64,000 bases of DNA from a bacterium (GCA_030603495.1 JAUVXR010000008.1:18591-82590), one strand, 5' to 3'. Positions 48,928 through 58,535 are shown, numbered from the stretch's first letter. Translations and numbers: made by a program. Notes: a model not told the origin generated them from the sequence alone.

Positions 48928-51816
48928 TCAGAACGACGTGGTATATTCCATGCGGCCCTCAATGGACCGGGTGAGTTCGGAACTGGTTTCTGGGGGTGTC
49001 GTCCGATACAGAGTGATGACCATCCGGCTCTCGTCCGACCAGCGGTCCTCGTAGCTCAGACTCAGCACGGAGATCGGCACGACCTTTTGACCATTCTCCC
49101 GAGGCACCGCCACGCCCGACTTGTAGCTGATGTCCAGATCGCCGCACTCCAGCTGCCCCTCAATGGACTCCTCGAGCTTCTGGCCGGGACGGGCGAATTG
49201 CGGCCGGTGCAACGCCAGGCGGATACGACCGAGGTCGCCGAAGCGCCGGACATAGCTCAGATCAACCAGCGCCTCCGGCCGCGGCTTCTTCTTGTCACTG
49301 GGCGCGGCCACGAAATCCCCCGTGCGGAAGCCTACAGCGACCTTGCCGCCACGGTCTTCCTGGCCGCCCTCAAGCTGCAAGTGCAGATATTGGATGGTGG
49401 CCCCGTCCTCCTGCGGCTTCTCATAGTTCCAGTAGCGGTAGCCGACATCCAGGTTAACATCGGTCAACACTTTCCGCTTCAGACTGGCCTCGTAGAGGTG
49501 GGCCAGTTGAATCGTTTTCCCATCCTCTCCCATCGGACACTGCACCGCACCGACTTGCAGGTCCCCGCCCAGGGCTGGGAAGGCCAACTTGATACCCCGC
49601 ATTGGCGCCAAGCGCTTGGAGGCATCCTCATATTCGAGCTTGACGCTCAACTTGCCTGGATCGCCGCTCTGAACCGTCATCTGGAGAACCGGCTCGTCGT
49701 AGCGCTGCCACTTCTTCTCGTCGTATTCGCTCATCCGGGCCGCGATGCTCAGCTTCCGGGGATCGCCGAACGACACGCGCACATCATGACTGGCATCGGC
49801 TTTTTCACCCTGCCGCCCCCAGGTCGTATACCCCGCTTGAACGCCCAGGCCATTGCTGCTGCTCTGCCTCTTGACATAGACGCTGCGAACGACCCTAGCT
49901 AGGTTGTCGAGATCATTGAGCTGGTGGAAGAATAGATTCAGCGACAAGTCTTTCTGCAGGTGCCAACTCGAGAAGAGTCGGCGATCACGGCTGTCCTTGG
50001 CACCCTCGTCATGGATACGGTAGTTGCCGATCACCTTCACGGCGCGTGCCGGCTCCACCTCGACGTCCACGTCCGTCGTGCGATGGTCATCCCGCCCGGA
50101 TCTCTCCGAGATAAGGTGCTCTCCGGTTATCCAAGCGTTGTCCACGAACAGCTTGAACTCAGGCAGGTCCACGATGGTTTCCCGTATGCGCTCGACCCCG
50201 TCCTCGCCCGGGATGTTGGTGGCTTTTCGCGTCAGCTTGAGGCTTTCTCCGGCCAGCGGTACGGAGAAAATGCTGTCGTGCACGATCCGGTAGTCGTTGG
50301 GCTCGCGCACCGACGTGCGCGTGTGCTTGAACTGAGCAGTCACTCCGAACAGATCAGCCGGCAGCTCCAGAATGCTCTCGCGGACTTCCTGGGTCGGCTT
50401 CTTCTTGCGCTCGACTTGCCTGAGGATGTGGCTGAACTTGGCTTGGTCAGCGACGAAACCCAGCGGTATAGCCAGCGCCATCGTGGGCCGCGATGTCTTG
50501 GTCCCATCTTTGTGCGTTACGTTGATGTCATATTCGATTGTGCTATCGCCCACCAGGGCCAGCTTGGGCATGTCAACTTGGAGAACATCAGTATTGGAGT
50601 GAGCGCCACCGCCCGCGACCCGTGAGCTTTGAAGCTGCACGCTGAGGGGCTGGCCCTCGAGCTGAGTGAGCAGCTTGGTGTCGTATCCGGTAGTGTATCT
50701 ATCTTCCTGCCGTGTGGTAGTGCGCTGCAATGTGAGTTTGGTGTCAGCGCCGAAGGCCTGCCACGGCGTTTCCAGCACGGTGGTGCGCACCTCGCGGTCA
50801 GGCTTCTTCTTCTCCTTAATCTGCTCAATCTTGTGGGCAAAGCTTGCCCCCGAGAGAATCGTGTCCAGAGGTGTCTGCAAATCGAGCGTTTGCTTCGCCG
50901 AACTGAGCCCGCCCTTGTCGGTGGCTATCCGCTGGTAAACCACACTACTTTCGCCACCGAACATGGCCAGTGCGGTGGCCAGATCGAAAGTGCGCGTTTC
51001 CTCGGCTTGCCCATCAATGACCTTGGTAACCTGAGAGAAACCCAGTCTGCCCTCGCCACCACTAAGTGCTAGTGGCACAGCTGCGTCTAACTTGCGCACT
51101 TGCTTGCTATGGATACCCTCGCGCTCCTGGAAGCTGGAAAGGGCGAGCTTCCCGGTCCCGCCCATCATCGGTAGCCCCACGCCGAACTCCTCGACCCGCT
51201 GATGCAGCCCGAAGTAGTCCGGAGCATCGGTCGTGGTCAGCTTCGCGCTAACGTCGTAGCCCTTGCCCAGCCCGGTCTGCAGTGCTATGACCTCGGTCAG
51301 TAGTCGGTCGGGATTGCGGCCAGGGGCAAACTTCGTCGCCTCAATCTGTTTGTACTCGAAGATCCCGCTGCTGTGCCCAGCGCCGAAGCTCTGGGCGAGG
51401 CTGAGGGTCTCTTTCATACTGCCCGAGAGCATGGCCGAGCTGAGGTCGCGTACGTTGTTTATCTCCCGCGAAAAGCCCAGCTGTGTTGCCGGCGTCACGT
51501 CCAGTGTAAGGCTGTCAATCAGATCGCGCTGGATAGCGGTACCCAGCAGAGCACCCTTCCGGGAAATCACTGACTCACTGAACTGCCGTTGCAGTCCGAG
51601 GCCGGGCACGGCCTGGAACTGCAGTTTTTGGAGGCCCGTCTCGCCGCGTCTGCCAAGTGCCCAGGCACCCTCGCCAGCCATTATGGTCTGCAAGGAGGTA
51701 GCCGTGGGATGGAACCTCTCCACCGCAAGACCATCCTGCGCGCAAGCCAAGCCCCCACTCCAGGCGGCCAGCACCATAATAGCTATCGCGGGTTGTACCC
51801 AACCAGGCCTATACAT
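48928..51816 (-). CDS. Large secreted beta-rich protein, probably outer-membrane barrel
   Basis: A 962-residue protein with a signal peptide (hydrophobic core AIAIMVLAAWSGGL, likely cut after ACA). The remainder alternates polar and hydrophobic residues in strand-length stretches, and the chain ends YTTSF; a final Phe is the usual outer-membrane insertion signal. Two copies of a module with KKKPxxEVRxxxLExP followed by an FG turn lie about 150 residues apart (near residues 340 and 480), with a third weaker copy. No known family is recognised. The ATG at 51816 has only a weak GAG upstream. It converges on the FecR gene, so a sensor-envelope link is possible. Confidence 0.7.
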   Translation of the reverse strand: MYRPGWVQPAIAIMVLAAWSGGLACAQDGLAVERFHPTATSLQTIMAGEGAWALGRRGETGLQKLQFQAVPGLGLQRQFSESVISRKGALLGTAIQRDLIDSLTLDVTPATQLGFSREINNVRDLSSAMLSGSMKETLSLAQSFGAGHSSGIFEYKQIEATKFAPGRNPDRLLTEVIALQTGLGKGYDVSAKLTTTDAPDYFGLHQRVEEFGVGLPMMGGTGKLALSSFQEREGIHSKQVRKLDAAVPLALSGGEGRLGFSQVTKVIDGQAEETRTFDLATALAMFGGESSVVYQRIATDKGGLSSAKQTLDLQTPLDTILSGASFAHKIEQIKEKKKPDREVRTTVLETPWQAFGADTKLTLQRTTTRQEDRYTTGYDTKLLTQLEGQPLSVQLQSSRVAGGGAHSNTDVLQVDMPKLALVGDSTIEYDINVTHKDGTKTSRPTMALAIPLGFVADQAKFSHILRQVERKKKPTQEVRESILELPADLFGVTAQFKHTRTSVREPNDYRIVHDSIFSVPLAGESLKLTRKATNIPGEDGVERIRETIVDLPEFKLFVDNAWITGEHLISERSGRDDHRTTDVDVEVEPARAVKVIGNYRIHDEGAKDSRDRRLFSSWHLQKDLSLNLFFHQLNDLDNLARVVRSVYVKRQSSSNGLGVQAGYTTWGRQGEKADASHDVRVSFGDPRKLSIAARMSEYDEKKWQRYDEPVLQMTVQSGDPGKLSVKLEYEDASKRLAPMRGIKLAFPALGGDLQVGAVQCPMGEDGKTIQLAHLYEASLKRKVLTDVNLDVGYRYWNYEKPQEDGATIQYLHLQLEGGQEDRGGKVAVGFRTGDFVAAPSDKKKPRPEALVDLSYVRRFGDLGRIRLALHRPQFARPGQKLEESIEGQLECGDLDISYKSGVAVPRENGQKVVPISVLSLSYEDRWSDESRMVITLYRTTPPETSSELTRSIEGRMEYTTSF

Positions 51817-51980
51817 ATCAACTCGTGCCCACAACGTAGGGACTATGACCCCTTTTGCAGTCTCTTATGTTAGTAGACAATCCACCCCGCTGGAAAGTTT
51901 CGTCTTTTGCCAAAAGATGTCCTGCCCACGCTACTATTATCGTACATTTCACCAAAATAGTAAAGGCCAGACCCAGAAAA

Positions 51981-52024
51981 GCGGCAAGCGGATGGCGAGC
52001 CCTATCTCGCTATCCGCTTGCCGC
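51981..52024 (-). terminator. Strong intrinsic terminator after gdhA
   Basis: Two 19-base arms (51981-51999 and 52006-52024) pair with a single G-T, loop of six bases. On the minus strand they are followed by TTTTCT. It lies 40 bases after the gdhA stop and would end the guaA-hisF-gdhA transcript. The rest of 51817-52063 has a CTTTTGCCAAAAG palindrome at about 51904 and no clear promoter. Confidence 0.8.
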
Positions 52025-52063
52025 TTGACATACTAGCTACGCCCAGACCAAAGTGGCCCAGCG

Positions 52064-53317
52064 TTAGATCCAGCCCCGCGCTGTGACGGCCTGAGCTACC
52101 CGCTGGATAGCTACCATGTGCGCCGCCGTGCGTATATCTACATTCTCCTGCTTGGCGAGCTGCAACACGTCGTGATATGCCTCAGTCATTTTCGCATCGA
52201 GACGCTCGTGGACATAGTCCACAGACCACTGCTCCCAGCAGGCGTTTTGTACCATCTCGAAGTACGACACCGTCACGCCGCCGGCATTACAGAGCACATC
52301 GGGTATCACGTGGACGCCGTTTCGGTAAAGAACCTCGTCGGCCTCCGGAGAGGTTGGCCCGTTGGCGGCCTCCGCAACGATCCTGGCCCGGATGCGTTCC
52401 GCACCATCTTTGCTTATGGCGTTTTCCAGTGCCGCCGGCCATAACACATCCACGTCCAACTCCAGCAACTTATCGCTGGCGATCGCGTCTGCTTCGGGGA
52501 AGTCAGCTACCGAGCCGGTCTCCCTCTTATGGGATAGTACCGCCTGCGGCTCAAGGCCGTCTTCGTTAATGATCGCCCCGCCGGTGTCACTGAGCGCGAT
52601 TACCTTGCAGCCGAAGAGTTGTTGCCCGAGAATCGCCGCGTAGGAGCCCGCGTTCCCGTAGCCCTGCACCGCCATAGTTGCCCCATTCAGATCAATGCCC
52701 AGCTCTTGTGCTGCCTCGCGCACGGCGTACCACCCACCGCGCGCTGTTGCGTCCGCTCGGCCTTGCGAACCACCGACGCTTAGCGGCTTGCCGGTAATGA
52801 CACCAAAATGGTTCTGGCCCGATATCGTGGCGTATTCGTCCATCATCCATGCCATCATCTGCGGCGTGGTATAGACGTCAGGAGCGGCCACATCCCGGTC
52901 CGGCCCAATGACAGAGGCGACTTCGCGGATGTATGCTCGGCACAGCGCCTCCAGCTCTCGCTCCGACATTGCCTTTGGGTCGCAGATCACACCCCCCTTA
53001 GCGCCGCCCAGGGGCAGATTCATAACCGCACACTTCCACGTCATCCACATTGCCAGAGCCCGGACCGTGTCCAATGTCTCGGCGGGATGGAAGCGGATTC
53101 CGCCCTTGGTTGGTCCACGGGCGTCGTTGAATTGCACCCGGAAGCCCTGAAAGACTTGCACGCTGCCGTCATCCATTCGCATAGGCAGCCTCATCGACAA
53201 CTCGCGCATCGGCCAGCGCAGGAACTCGTGCATTGCTGGTTCAACGTCTAACAGCTCAGCAGCTCTATCCAACTGTATCTGAGCCACACGAAATGGATCA
53301 TAGTCAGCCACTTGCAT
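52064..53317 (-). CDS. gdhA: Glutamate dehydrogenase
   Basis: A 417-residue NAD(P)-dependent glutamate dehydrogenase interconverting glutamate with 2-oxoglutarate and ammonia. [20 protein letters not shown], the catalytic lysine region [27 protein letters not shown] and the nucleotide motif [12 protein letters not shown] are present. The ATG at 53317 follows GGAGG with an unusually short spacing; the longer frame upstream has no family similarity. It is the third gene of the guaA-hisF-gdhA unit. Cofactor preference cannot be read safely. Confidence 0.94.
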   Translation of the reverse strand: MQVADYDPFRVAQIQLDRAAELLDVEPAMHEFLRWPMRELSMRLPMRMDDGSVQVFQGFRVQFNDARGPTKGGIRFHPAETLDTVRALAMWMTWKCAVMNLPLGGAKGGVICDPKAMSERELEALCRAYIREVASVIGPDRDVAAPDVYTTPQMMAWMMDEYATISGQNHFGVITGKPLSVGGSQGRADATARGGWYAVREAAQELGIDLNGATMAVQGYGNAGSYAAILGQQLFGCKVIALSDTGGAIINEDGLEPQAVLSHKRETGSVADFPEADAIASDKLLELDVDVLWPAALENAISKDGAERIRARIVAEAANGPTSPEADEVLYRNGVHVIPDVLCNAGGVTVSYFEMVQNACWEQWSVDYVHERLDAKMTEAYHDVLQLAKQENVDIRTAAHMVAIQRVAQAVTARGWI

Positions 53318-53402
53318 ACCTCCACAGTATTCGAAAGATAAGTAATCAGTACGCCAACGCACTATAGGTTGCGATTGCCGGTTTCCATTGGATCTCCACA
53401 GT

Positions 53403-54182
53403 TTAGTCCTCACCCAGGCGCACCGGCACGCCGCGCTCGGCCAAGTATTGTTTCACTTCTCGGATTGAGATCTCCCCGAAGTGGAAGACTGAAGCTGCCA
53501 ACACCGCAGCCGCTTTACCCTCGGCTACCACCTCGTAGAAGTGTGCCAACTCGCCGGCACCACCTGAAGCAATAATCGGCAGCCCGGAAGCCTCCGCGCA
53601 TCCCCGCGTAAGGGGGATGTCATAGCCGGTCTTAACTCCGTCAGTCTCCATACTGGTGGGCAGGATCTGGCCGGCACCTAACTCGGCGACCTGCTTGGCC
53701 CACTCCAGGGCATCCCTTCCTGTGCCTCGAGTGCCCCCGTGGGTGACCACTTCGTATCCTGAGGGCGACTCGGCATTCCGCTTGCCATCAATGGCTACGA
53801 TAATCCGATCCGCGCCGAACGCCTCACTGGCCTCTCGGACCAGCTCAGGCTGGCGGATCGCTGCGGTATTCATCGAAACGGCACTGACGCCGGCGTTCAG
53901 AAGCTGCTCGATGTCGGGCAGCGAGCCGATCCCACCCCCGACGATGAACGGCACGGAGATAGCCTCGCACACGCGCAGGGCCAGCTCCCGTATCGTGTCT
54001 CGGTTCTCCAGCGACGCACTGATATCCAGGAAGGTTATCTCATCGGCGCCGCCTTCGTCATACGCGACGGCCGCCTCCACCGGATCAGCCGCGTCGCGCA
54101 AGTCTACGAAGTGTATGCCCTTGACTACCCGCCCGTCTTTGATGTCCAGACAGGGAATAACCCTAACATAATCCTCAGCCAT
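53403..54182 (-). CDS. hisF: Imidazole glycerol phosphate synthase subunit HisF
   Basis: A 259-residue cyclase subunit of histidine synthesis, using ammonia delivered by the HisH glutaminase. [46 protein letters not shown] and ASGGAGE are textbook HisF. The start at 54182 sits seven bases after GAGGAG; two further ATGs lie just before it. No hisH or other his gene is nearby, so hisF is separated from its pathway and grouped with nitrogen genes. Confidence 0.95.
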   Translation of the reverse strand: MAEDYVRVIPCLDIKDGRVVKGIHFVDLRDAADPVEAAVAYDEGGADEITFLDISASLENRDTIRELALRVCEAISVPFIVGGGIGSLPDIEQLLNAGVSAVSMNTAAIRQPELVREASEAFGADRIIVAIDGKRNAESPSGYEVVTHGGTRGTGRDALEWAKQVAELGAGQILPTSMETDGVKTGYDIPLTRGCAEASGLPIIASGGAGELAHFYEVVAEGKAAAVLAASVFHFGEISIREVKQYLAERGVPVRLGED

Positions 54183-54214
54183 CATCATTCTCCTCGCCAA
54201 AGTCGCCAACCCTG

Positions 54215-55144
54215 TTAGATATACTCGATGGTGCTCGGCGGCTTGGGGGTCAGGTCGTAGAGCACCTTGACTACCCCGGGCACCTCTGCACAGATGCGTT
54301 CTTGAATCTGCCGTAGCTTACTCCACTCCACTTCGGTCGGAGTCGCGGTAAGCGCGTCATTTGACTCCACCGAACGTACGACAATGATCTGCCCGAAGGC
54401 GCGCCCCCCGTCCCGCAGGCCGGTGGCGCGGTCGCTCAGCAACACCGCCATGCACTGGAAGGGCCGCAACTCGGCCAATTCCTCTTCTACGATTACTGTC
54501 GCCGCGCGCACGGTGGCAACACGCTCGGGAGTCACTTCCCCCACGACCCGCGTGGCCAGACCCGGCCCAGGGAACGGCATGCGCTCGGAGATGCTCTCGG
54601 GCAGGGCCAACTCCCGCGCCACCTCCCGCACCTGCGGCTTGAACAGCTCGCGCACCGGCTCGAGAATCTGGAGGCCGTAGCTACCCGGGTCCAGCCCGAT
54701 CTGCTCGAGCACGTTGTGCTGGGTCTTCACTCCGGCCTTGGTCTCCGCGACATCAGCAGCGATAGTACCTTGAAGCATAAACTTAGCATCGCTGTCGCTC
54801 ACTGCTGTCCCCAGCGTCTTGTAGAAGGTATCGCGGAAGGCCTTGCGTTTGTCTTCCGGGTCGGTTAGGCCTGTCAGTGTCGCGAAGAACTCCTCAGCGC
54901 GATCCAGGATCTCGACATCTATCCCCTCGTCAGCGAATGCCCCGGCGACCATCGCCCCCTCGCCCTCGCGCATGAGACCATCATCAATGAAGACAGCCAC
55001 GAGCTGATTGCCGAGGGCGTGGTGGCCCAGGACCGTCACCACCGCGCTGTCCACTCCGCCTGAGAGCGCCACTATCGCCCGATTCTCACCCACTGCCTGC
55101 CGGATCTCCTCGGTCTTCTCGGCAACAAAACGCCTCGCATCCAT
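54215..55144 (-). CDS. guaA: GMP synthase ATP-pyrophosphatase subunit (no glutaminase domain)
   Basis: A 309-residue protein equal to the C-terminal two thirds of GuaA: the PP-loop IVALSGGVDSAVV, FMLQGTIAADVAE, PFPGPGLATRVVGE and the dimerisation end PKPPSTIEYI. It converts XMP to GMP. The N-terminal GATase domain is missing. The ATG at 55144 follows GGGGAGAG, so the gene starts cleanly rather than being truncated. A separate glutaminase subunit elsewhere, as in archaea, or direct ammonia use is implied. Confidence 0.9.
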   Translation of the reverse strand: MDARRFVAEKTEEIRQAVGENRAIVALSGGVDSAVVTVLGHHALGNQLVAVFIDDGLMREGEGAMVAGAFADEGIDVEILDRAEEFFATLTGLTDPEDKRKAFRDTFYKTLGTAVSDSDAKFMLQGTIAADVAETKAGVKTQHNVLEQIGLDPGSYGLQILEPVRELFKPQVREVARELALPESISERMPFPGPGLATRVVGEVTPERVATVRAATVIVEEELAELRPFQCMAVLLSDRATGLRDGGRAFGQIIVVRSVESNDALTATPTEVEWSKLRQIQERICAEVPGVVKVLYDLTPKPPSTIEYI

Positions 55145-55251
55145 AGCTCTGGCTCTCCCCTTATACTTGACGTTGATAAGGCAATACGCCGAGACTGCCG
55201 CAGCTGGATGCAGCATTGACTCAGGCGCATACTCTCGCTCTTAGCAACCAT

Positions 55252-55280
55252 ATTCTAGGGCGACATAGTGGCGCTGTCAA
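55252..55280 (-). promoter_or_regulatory. Sigma-70 promoter for guaA-hisF-gdhA
   Basis: On the minus strand TTGACA (55275-55280), a 17-base spacer and TAGAAT (55252-55257). The leader before the guaA ATG is about 100 bases. Confidence 0.75.
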
Positions 55281-55306
55281 CGGAACTGCACCGGCAAATT
55301 CTTCCG
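55281..55306. promoter_or_regulatory. Candidate operator between divergent promoters
   Basis: CGGAA (55281-55285) and TTCCG (55302-55306) form an inverted repeat exactly between the two divergent -35 boxes. Archaeal NrpR operators have GGAA/TTCC half-sites, but with shorter spacing than the 16 bases here. Confidence 0.4.
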
Positions 55307-55315
55307 CTCGCTGAC

Positions 55316-55344
55316 TTGACATTCGGGCTTGTTTCCGCTATATT
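55316..55344 (+). promoter_or_regulatory. Sigma-70 promoter for nrpR-like gene
   Basis: TTGACA (55316-55321), a 17-base spacer and TATATT (55339-55344), about 57 bases before the ATG. It is divergent from the guaA promoter, with 35 bases between the two -35 boxes. Confidence 0.75.
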
Positions 55345-55407
55345 TCCTCTAGTCTATGGCGTTCAACTGAATTATGGCACCTCAAGTGCAATCGCGGAGG
55401 GAAAATT

Positions 55408-56388
55408 ATGCCGGAAATTGATAGGAAGACTTTGGCAATTCTTCGCGTACTAGACCGGGCGGGCGAGCCGCTGGGCAGCAGCCGGCTAGCCAGTGAGCTA
55501 TCCAACTTCGGCGTGGACCTCACCGACCGCGCCATCCGCTACCACCTGGGCCGGCTCGACGAGGCGGGCCTAACTGAACCACTCGGGCGTCAGGGCCGGA
55601 GCATCACCGAGGCCGGCCGGCAAGAACTGGCCGACGCCAGCGTATCCGACAAAGTCACCCTGGTTATCTCCCGGCTCGAACGACTGGCCTACCAAACCAC
55701 CTTCGACCTGGCCACCCGTCAAGGCCAGGTCATCCTCAATATTTCGCTGCTGCCCGCGGAGGCCCTGGAGACGGCCATCCGGGTGATGCGCCCGGTCTTC
55801 TTAGCAGGCCTGTGCACCAGTGACCTTGTCGCTATCTACCAATCCGGCCAGAACGTCGGTGACGCCCAAGTGCCGGCGGGAATGGTCGCTATCGGCACGG
55901 TGTGCAGCGTCACTATCAACGGTATCCTACTCAGCCACGGCATCCCCATGCAGTCTGAGTTCGGTGGTCTGCTGGAGCTTGCCGGATACGAACCGGTGCG
56001 CTTCACCGACCTGATCAACTACGGCGGCACTTCGCTGGATCCGCTCGAGATATTCATCAAGGGGAAGATGACCTCAGTCACTGCGGCAGCGCGGGCAGGA
56101 TCTGGTAAGGTCGGCGCGAGCTTCCGGCTGATTCCCGGCGCGGCCCACAGCCGGTTCCTCCAGCTAGCCGAAGAGATGGCGCAGGCCGGCATCCACGGCG
56201 TGGCCGCAGTTGGTCAGCCCAGTCAATCGTTGCTGGAAATCCCCGTCCCTCTGGAACGCATCGGCGTGATTCTCCACGCCGGCCTGAACCCGGCTGCCGC
56301 AATTGAGGAGGCGGGCATTGAGACGACTAGCCACGCTATGGGCGGCTTGGTTGATTTCTCCGAGCTGGTCAACTTCCGGCAAGTGTGA
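55408..56388 (+). CDS. NrpR-like transcriptional repressor (winged helix plus DUF128)
   Basis: A 326-residue regulator. The N-terminus is a winged-helix domain (LAILRVLDRAGEPLGSSRLA, AIRYHLGRLDEAGL). The remainder is one DUF128/NrpR domain (VSDKVTLVISRLERLAYQTT, PAGMVAIGTVCSVTINGILL, GKVGASFRLIPGAA). In methanogens NrpR represses nitrogen-assimilation genes and is released by 2-oxoglutarate. Here it is divergent from guaA, hisF and gdhA, all enzymes of nitrogen transfer. A similar role is likely but inferred. Confidence 0.87.
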   Translation: MPEIDRKTLAILRVLDRAGEPLGSSRLASELSNFGVDLTDRAIRYHLGRLDEAGLTEPLGRQGRSITEAGRQELADASVSDKVTLVISRLERLAYQTTFDLATRQGQVILNISLLPAEALETAIRVMRPVFLAGLCTSDLVAIYQSGQNVGDAQVPAGMVAIGTVCSVTINGILLSHGIPMQSEFGGLLELAGYEPVRFTDLINYGGTSLDPLEIFIKGKMTSVTAAARAGSGKVGASFRLIPGAAHSRFLQLAEEMAQAGIHGVAAVGQPSQSLLEIPVPLERIGVILHAGLNPAAAIEEAGIETTSHAMGGLVDFSELVNFRQV

Positions 56389-56451
56389 GAAAGCCCTGAC
56401 TGTTCGCTCACAGCGGGCACTGCTGTACTACTCCTGCTTGCGCTCGCTCTA

Positions 56452-57264
56452 CTACGCCACGCTAGCGGAGGCGGCAGTAATCAGCTCGCCGAACGAATCC
56501 GCCTCCAGCGACGCCCCACCCACCAGCCCGCCGTCAATTTCCGCCTGCTGCATCAAGCCGACGACGTTATCGGGCTTGACGCTGCCGCCGTACAGAATCC
56601 GTATTTCCTGAGCGACTGACTCGTCCGCACACTCGGCCACAATGCCACGAATGACACCCAGCACGCGGTTGGCCTCATCAGCATCGCAGACCTCGCCGGT
56701 GCCGATGGCCCAGACCGGTTCATAGGCCAATACCAGCGAATCAATCTGGTCGGCGGCCAAGCCGTCCACCGCCGTGCGGACCTGACTGGTGACCACCTCA
56801 TCAGTCTGGCCTGCCTGCCGCTCGTTGAGCAGCTCCCCGACGCAGACTATCGGCGTCAACTCGTACGACAGCGCCGCCTTGATCTTGCGGTTGACGCTGG
56901 CATCGCTCTCCCCGAACACCTTCTGAAGCTCGGGAGTAAAGTCATCGGCAACGCTGCCGAAGCGACCGCGCCGCTCGGAGTGGCCGATGATAACGTACTC
57001 GCAGCCGCATGAGAGCAGCATCGGCCCGGAAAGCTCGCCGGTATAGGCGCCACTCTCCTCCCAGAAGATATTCTGAGCGCCGAGGCCGATGTTGGTGTCC
57101 TCGATAGCGGCGAGGACGGTGGTAAGTGCCGTCGCTGGCGGGCACAGAACCACCTCGCAGCCTTCGACGTCACCTTTCTCGTCGGCAATCGCCGCAGCCA
57201 GTTGCCAGGCCTCCTCGTTATCGCAATTCATTTTCCAGTTTCCGGCCATAATGGGGGTGCGCAT
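56452..57264 (-). CDS. tpiA: Triosephosphate isomerase
   Basis: A 270-residue glycolytic TIM barrel. It shows IMAGNWKMN, the electrophilic His in VIIGHSERR, the catalytic Glu in LAYEPVWAIGTG and the phosphate loop ILYGGSVKPDNV. The chain is some 20 residues longer than most bacterial enzymes. The ATG at 57264 follows GGGAGG; an in-frame TTG at 57270 is possible. It is last of the gap-pgk-tpiA run. Confidence 0.95.
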   Translation of the reverse strand: MRTPIMAGNWKMNCDNEEAWQLAAAIADEKGDVEGCEVVLCPPATALTTVLAAIEDTNIGLGAQNIFWEESGAYTGELSGPMLLSCGCEYVIIGHSERRGRFGSVADDFTPELQKVFGESDASVNRKIKAALSYELTPIVCVGELLNERQAGQTDEVVTSQVRTAVDGLAADQIDSLVLAYEPVWAIGTGEVCDADEANRVLGVIRGIVAECADESVAQEIRILYGGSVKPDNVVGLMQQAEIDGGLVGGASLEADSFGELITAASASVA

Positions 57265-57336
57265 GGTCAACCAACCTCCCGGTAGCCATCAGGTATGGTG
57301 CAGGCTTCGTGACACTGTGATTATTCAGACATACAG

Positions 57337-58533
57337 CTACTCTTTGGAATCCAATGCCTCCACTGCCGGTAATGAGCCATTATTCTCAATAAACTCCAGC
57401 GACGCTCCGCCGCCGGTGGAGACGTGATCCATCTGCTCGGCCAGGCCCATCTGGGTGATAGCAGCCACTGAGTCGCCACCGCCGACTACATTGTAACCAG
57501 AGCAATCGCCCATCGCGCGGGCCACGGCCAGCGTACCCTCATCAAAGGGCGGCTCTTCAAAGTAGCCCATCGGGCCGTTCCAGAAGACGGTCTGGGCCTG
57601 CTTGACGATAGTAGCGTAGTGAGCCCGTGTTTCTGGACCGATGTCCAGCGCATCCCAGCCCGGCTCGATGCCGTCGGCGGGGACATACTTGGTCGCGCCG
57701 CTCTCCAGATTCTTCATATGTACGTCAAGCGGCAGAGCCATATTGCCCAGATAATCAGACATTGTGTCCAGAATACCCCGAGCGCCGGCAACGTTTTCTT
57801 CGCTGCACAGCGACTCGCCAATTTCCATGCCTTGCGCCTTGAAAAAGGCCCAGGCCATCGCCCCGCCGATGAGCAGGCGCTCGACACGGGGGAGGAGCTG
57901 CTCGATGACGCCGATTTTGTCGCTAACCTTAGCTCCCCCCAGGACGGCGACGAAGCCCTGGCGGTCGGCATCCAGCACTCGCTGGAGCTTGGTAAGCTCC
58001 TCTTCAACCAGCAGGCCGGCCACGCACGGACTCAGGTACTTGGTCACTCCGTAGGTCGAGGCATGCTTGCGATGGGAGGCACCAAAGGCGTCGTTGACAT
58101 ACATCTGCGCGGGGGCCGCGAGCTGCTCGGCGAAAGCCAGCATCTCGGCTTTGTCATTGGACTCTTCGCCGGGGTAGAAGCGCGTATTCTCCAGCAGAAT
58201 AACGTCCCCCGGTGAGGCAGCGGCCACCGCCTGCGCCACCAGCTCGCCAATGCAGTCATCCACGAAGGCGACCGGCGACTCCATCAGCTCAGCTAAGCGA
58301 TCAGCGGTCGGCTGGAGGCTCTCTTCGGGAACGCGGTTACCCTTGGGGCGACCCAGGTGGGCGCAGAGGATGACCACTGCGCCTTGTTCCCGGAGATAGT
58401 TGATCGTGGGCAGCGCGGCCCGGATACGGGTATCGTCGGTGATCGCGCCATCCTCCATTGGGACGTTAAAGTCCACACGGACCAGAACACGCCGGCCGCT
58501 GGCGTCCACGTCACGGATGGTCTTCTTGTTCAT
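57337..58533 (-). CDS. pgk: Phosphoglycerate kinase
   Basis: A 398-residue enzyme producing ATP from 1,3-bisphosphoglycerate. RRVLVRVDFNVP, ILCAHLGRPKG, YVNDAFGASHRKHAST, FVAVLGGAKVSDKIG and the C-terminal VVGGGDSVAAI with STGGGASLEF are all in place. The start at 58533 lies only two bases after the gap stop, showing cotranscription. The longer open frame upstream reads into gap and is discarded. Confidence 0.96.
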   Translation of the reverse strand: MNKKTIRDVDASGRRVLVRVDFNVPMEDGAITDDTRIRAALPTINYLREQGAVVILCAHLGRPKGNRVPEESLQPTADRLAELMESPVAFVDDCIGELVAQAVAAASPGDVILLENTRFYPGEESNDKAEMLAFAEQLAAPAQMYVNDAFGASHRKHASTYGVTKYLSPCVAGLLVEEELTKLQRVLDADRQGFVAVLGGAKVSDKIGVIEQLLPRVERLLIGGAMAWAFFKAQGMEIGESLCSEENVAGARGILDTMSDYLGNMALPLDVHMKNLESGATKYVPADGIEPGWDALDIGPETRAHYATIVKQAQTVFWNGPMGYFEEPPFDEGTLAVARAMGDCSGYNVVGGGDSVAAITQMGLAEQMDHVSTGGGASLEFIENNGSLPAVEALDSKE

Positions 58534-58535
58534 TT

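Noticed and set aside
54215-55144. guaA as a truncated pseudogene
   Set aside because: The start has a strong ribosome-binding site and a consensus promoter, and all PP-loop motifs are intact, so a genuine short subunit is more likely.
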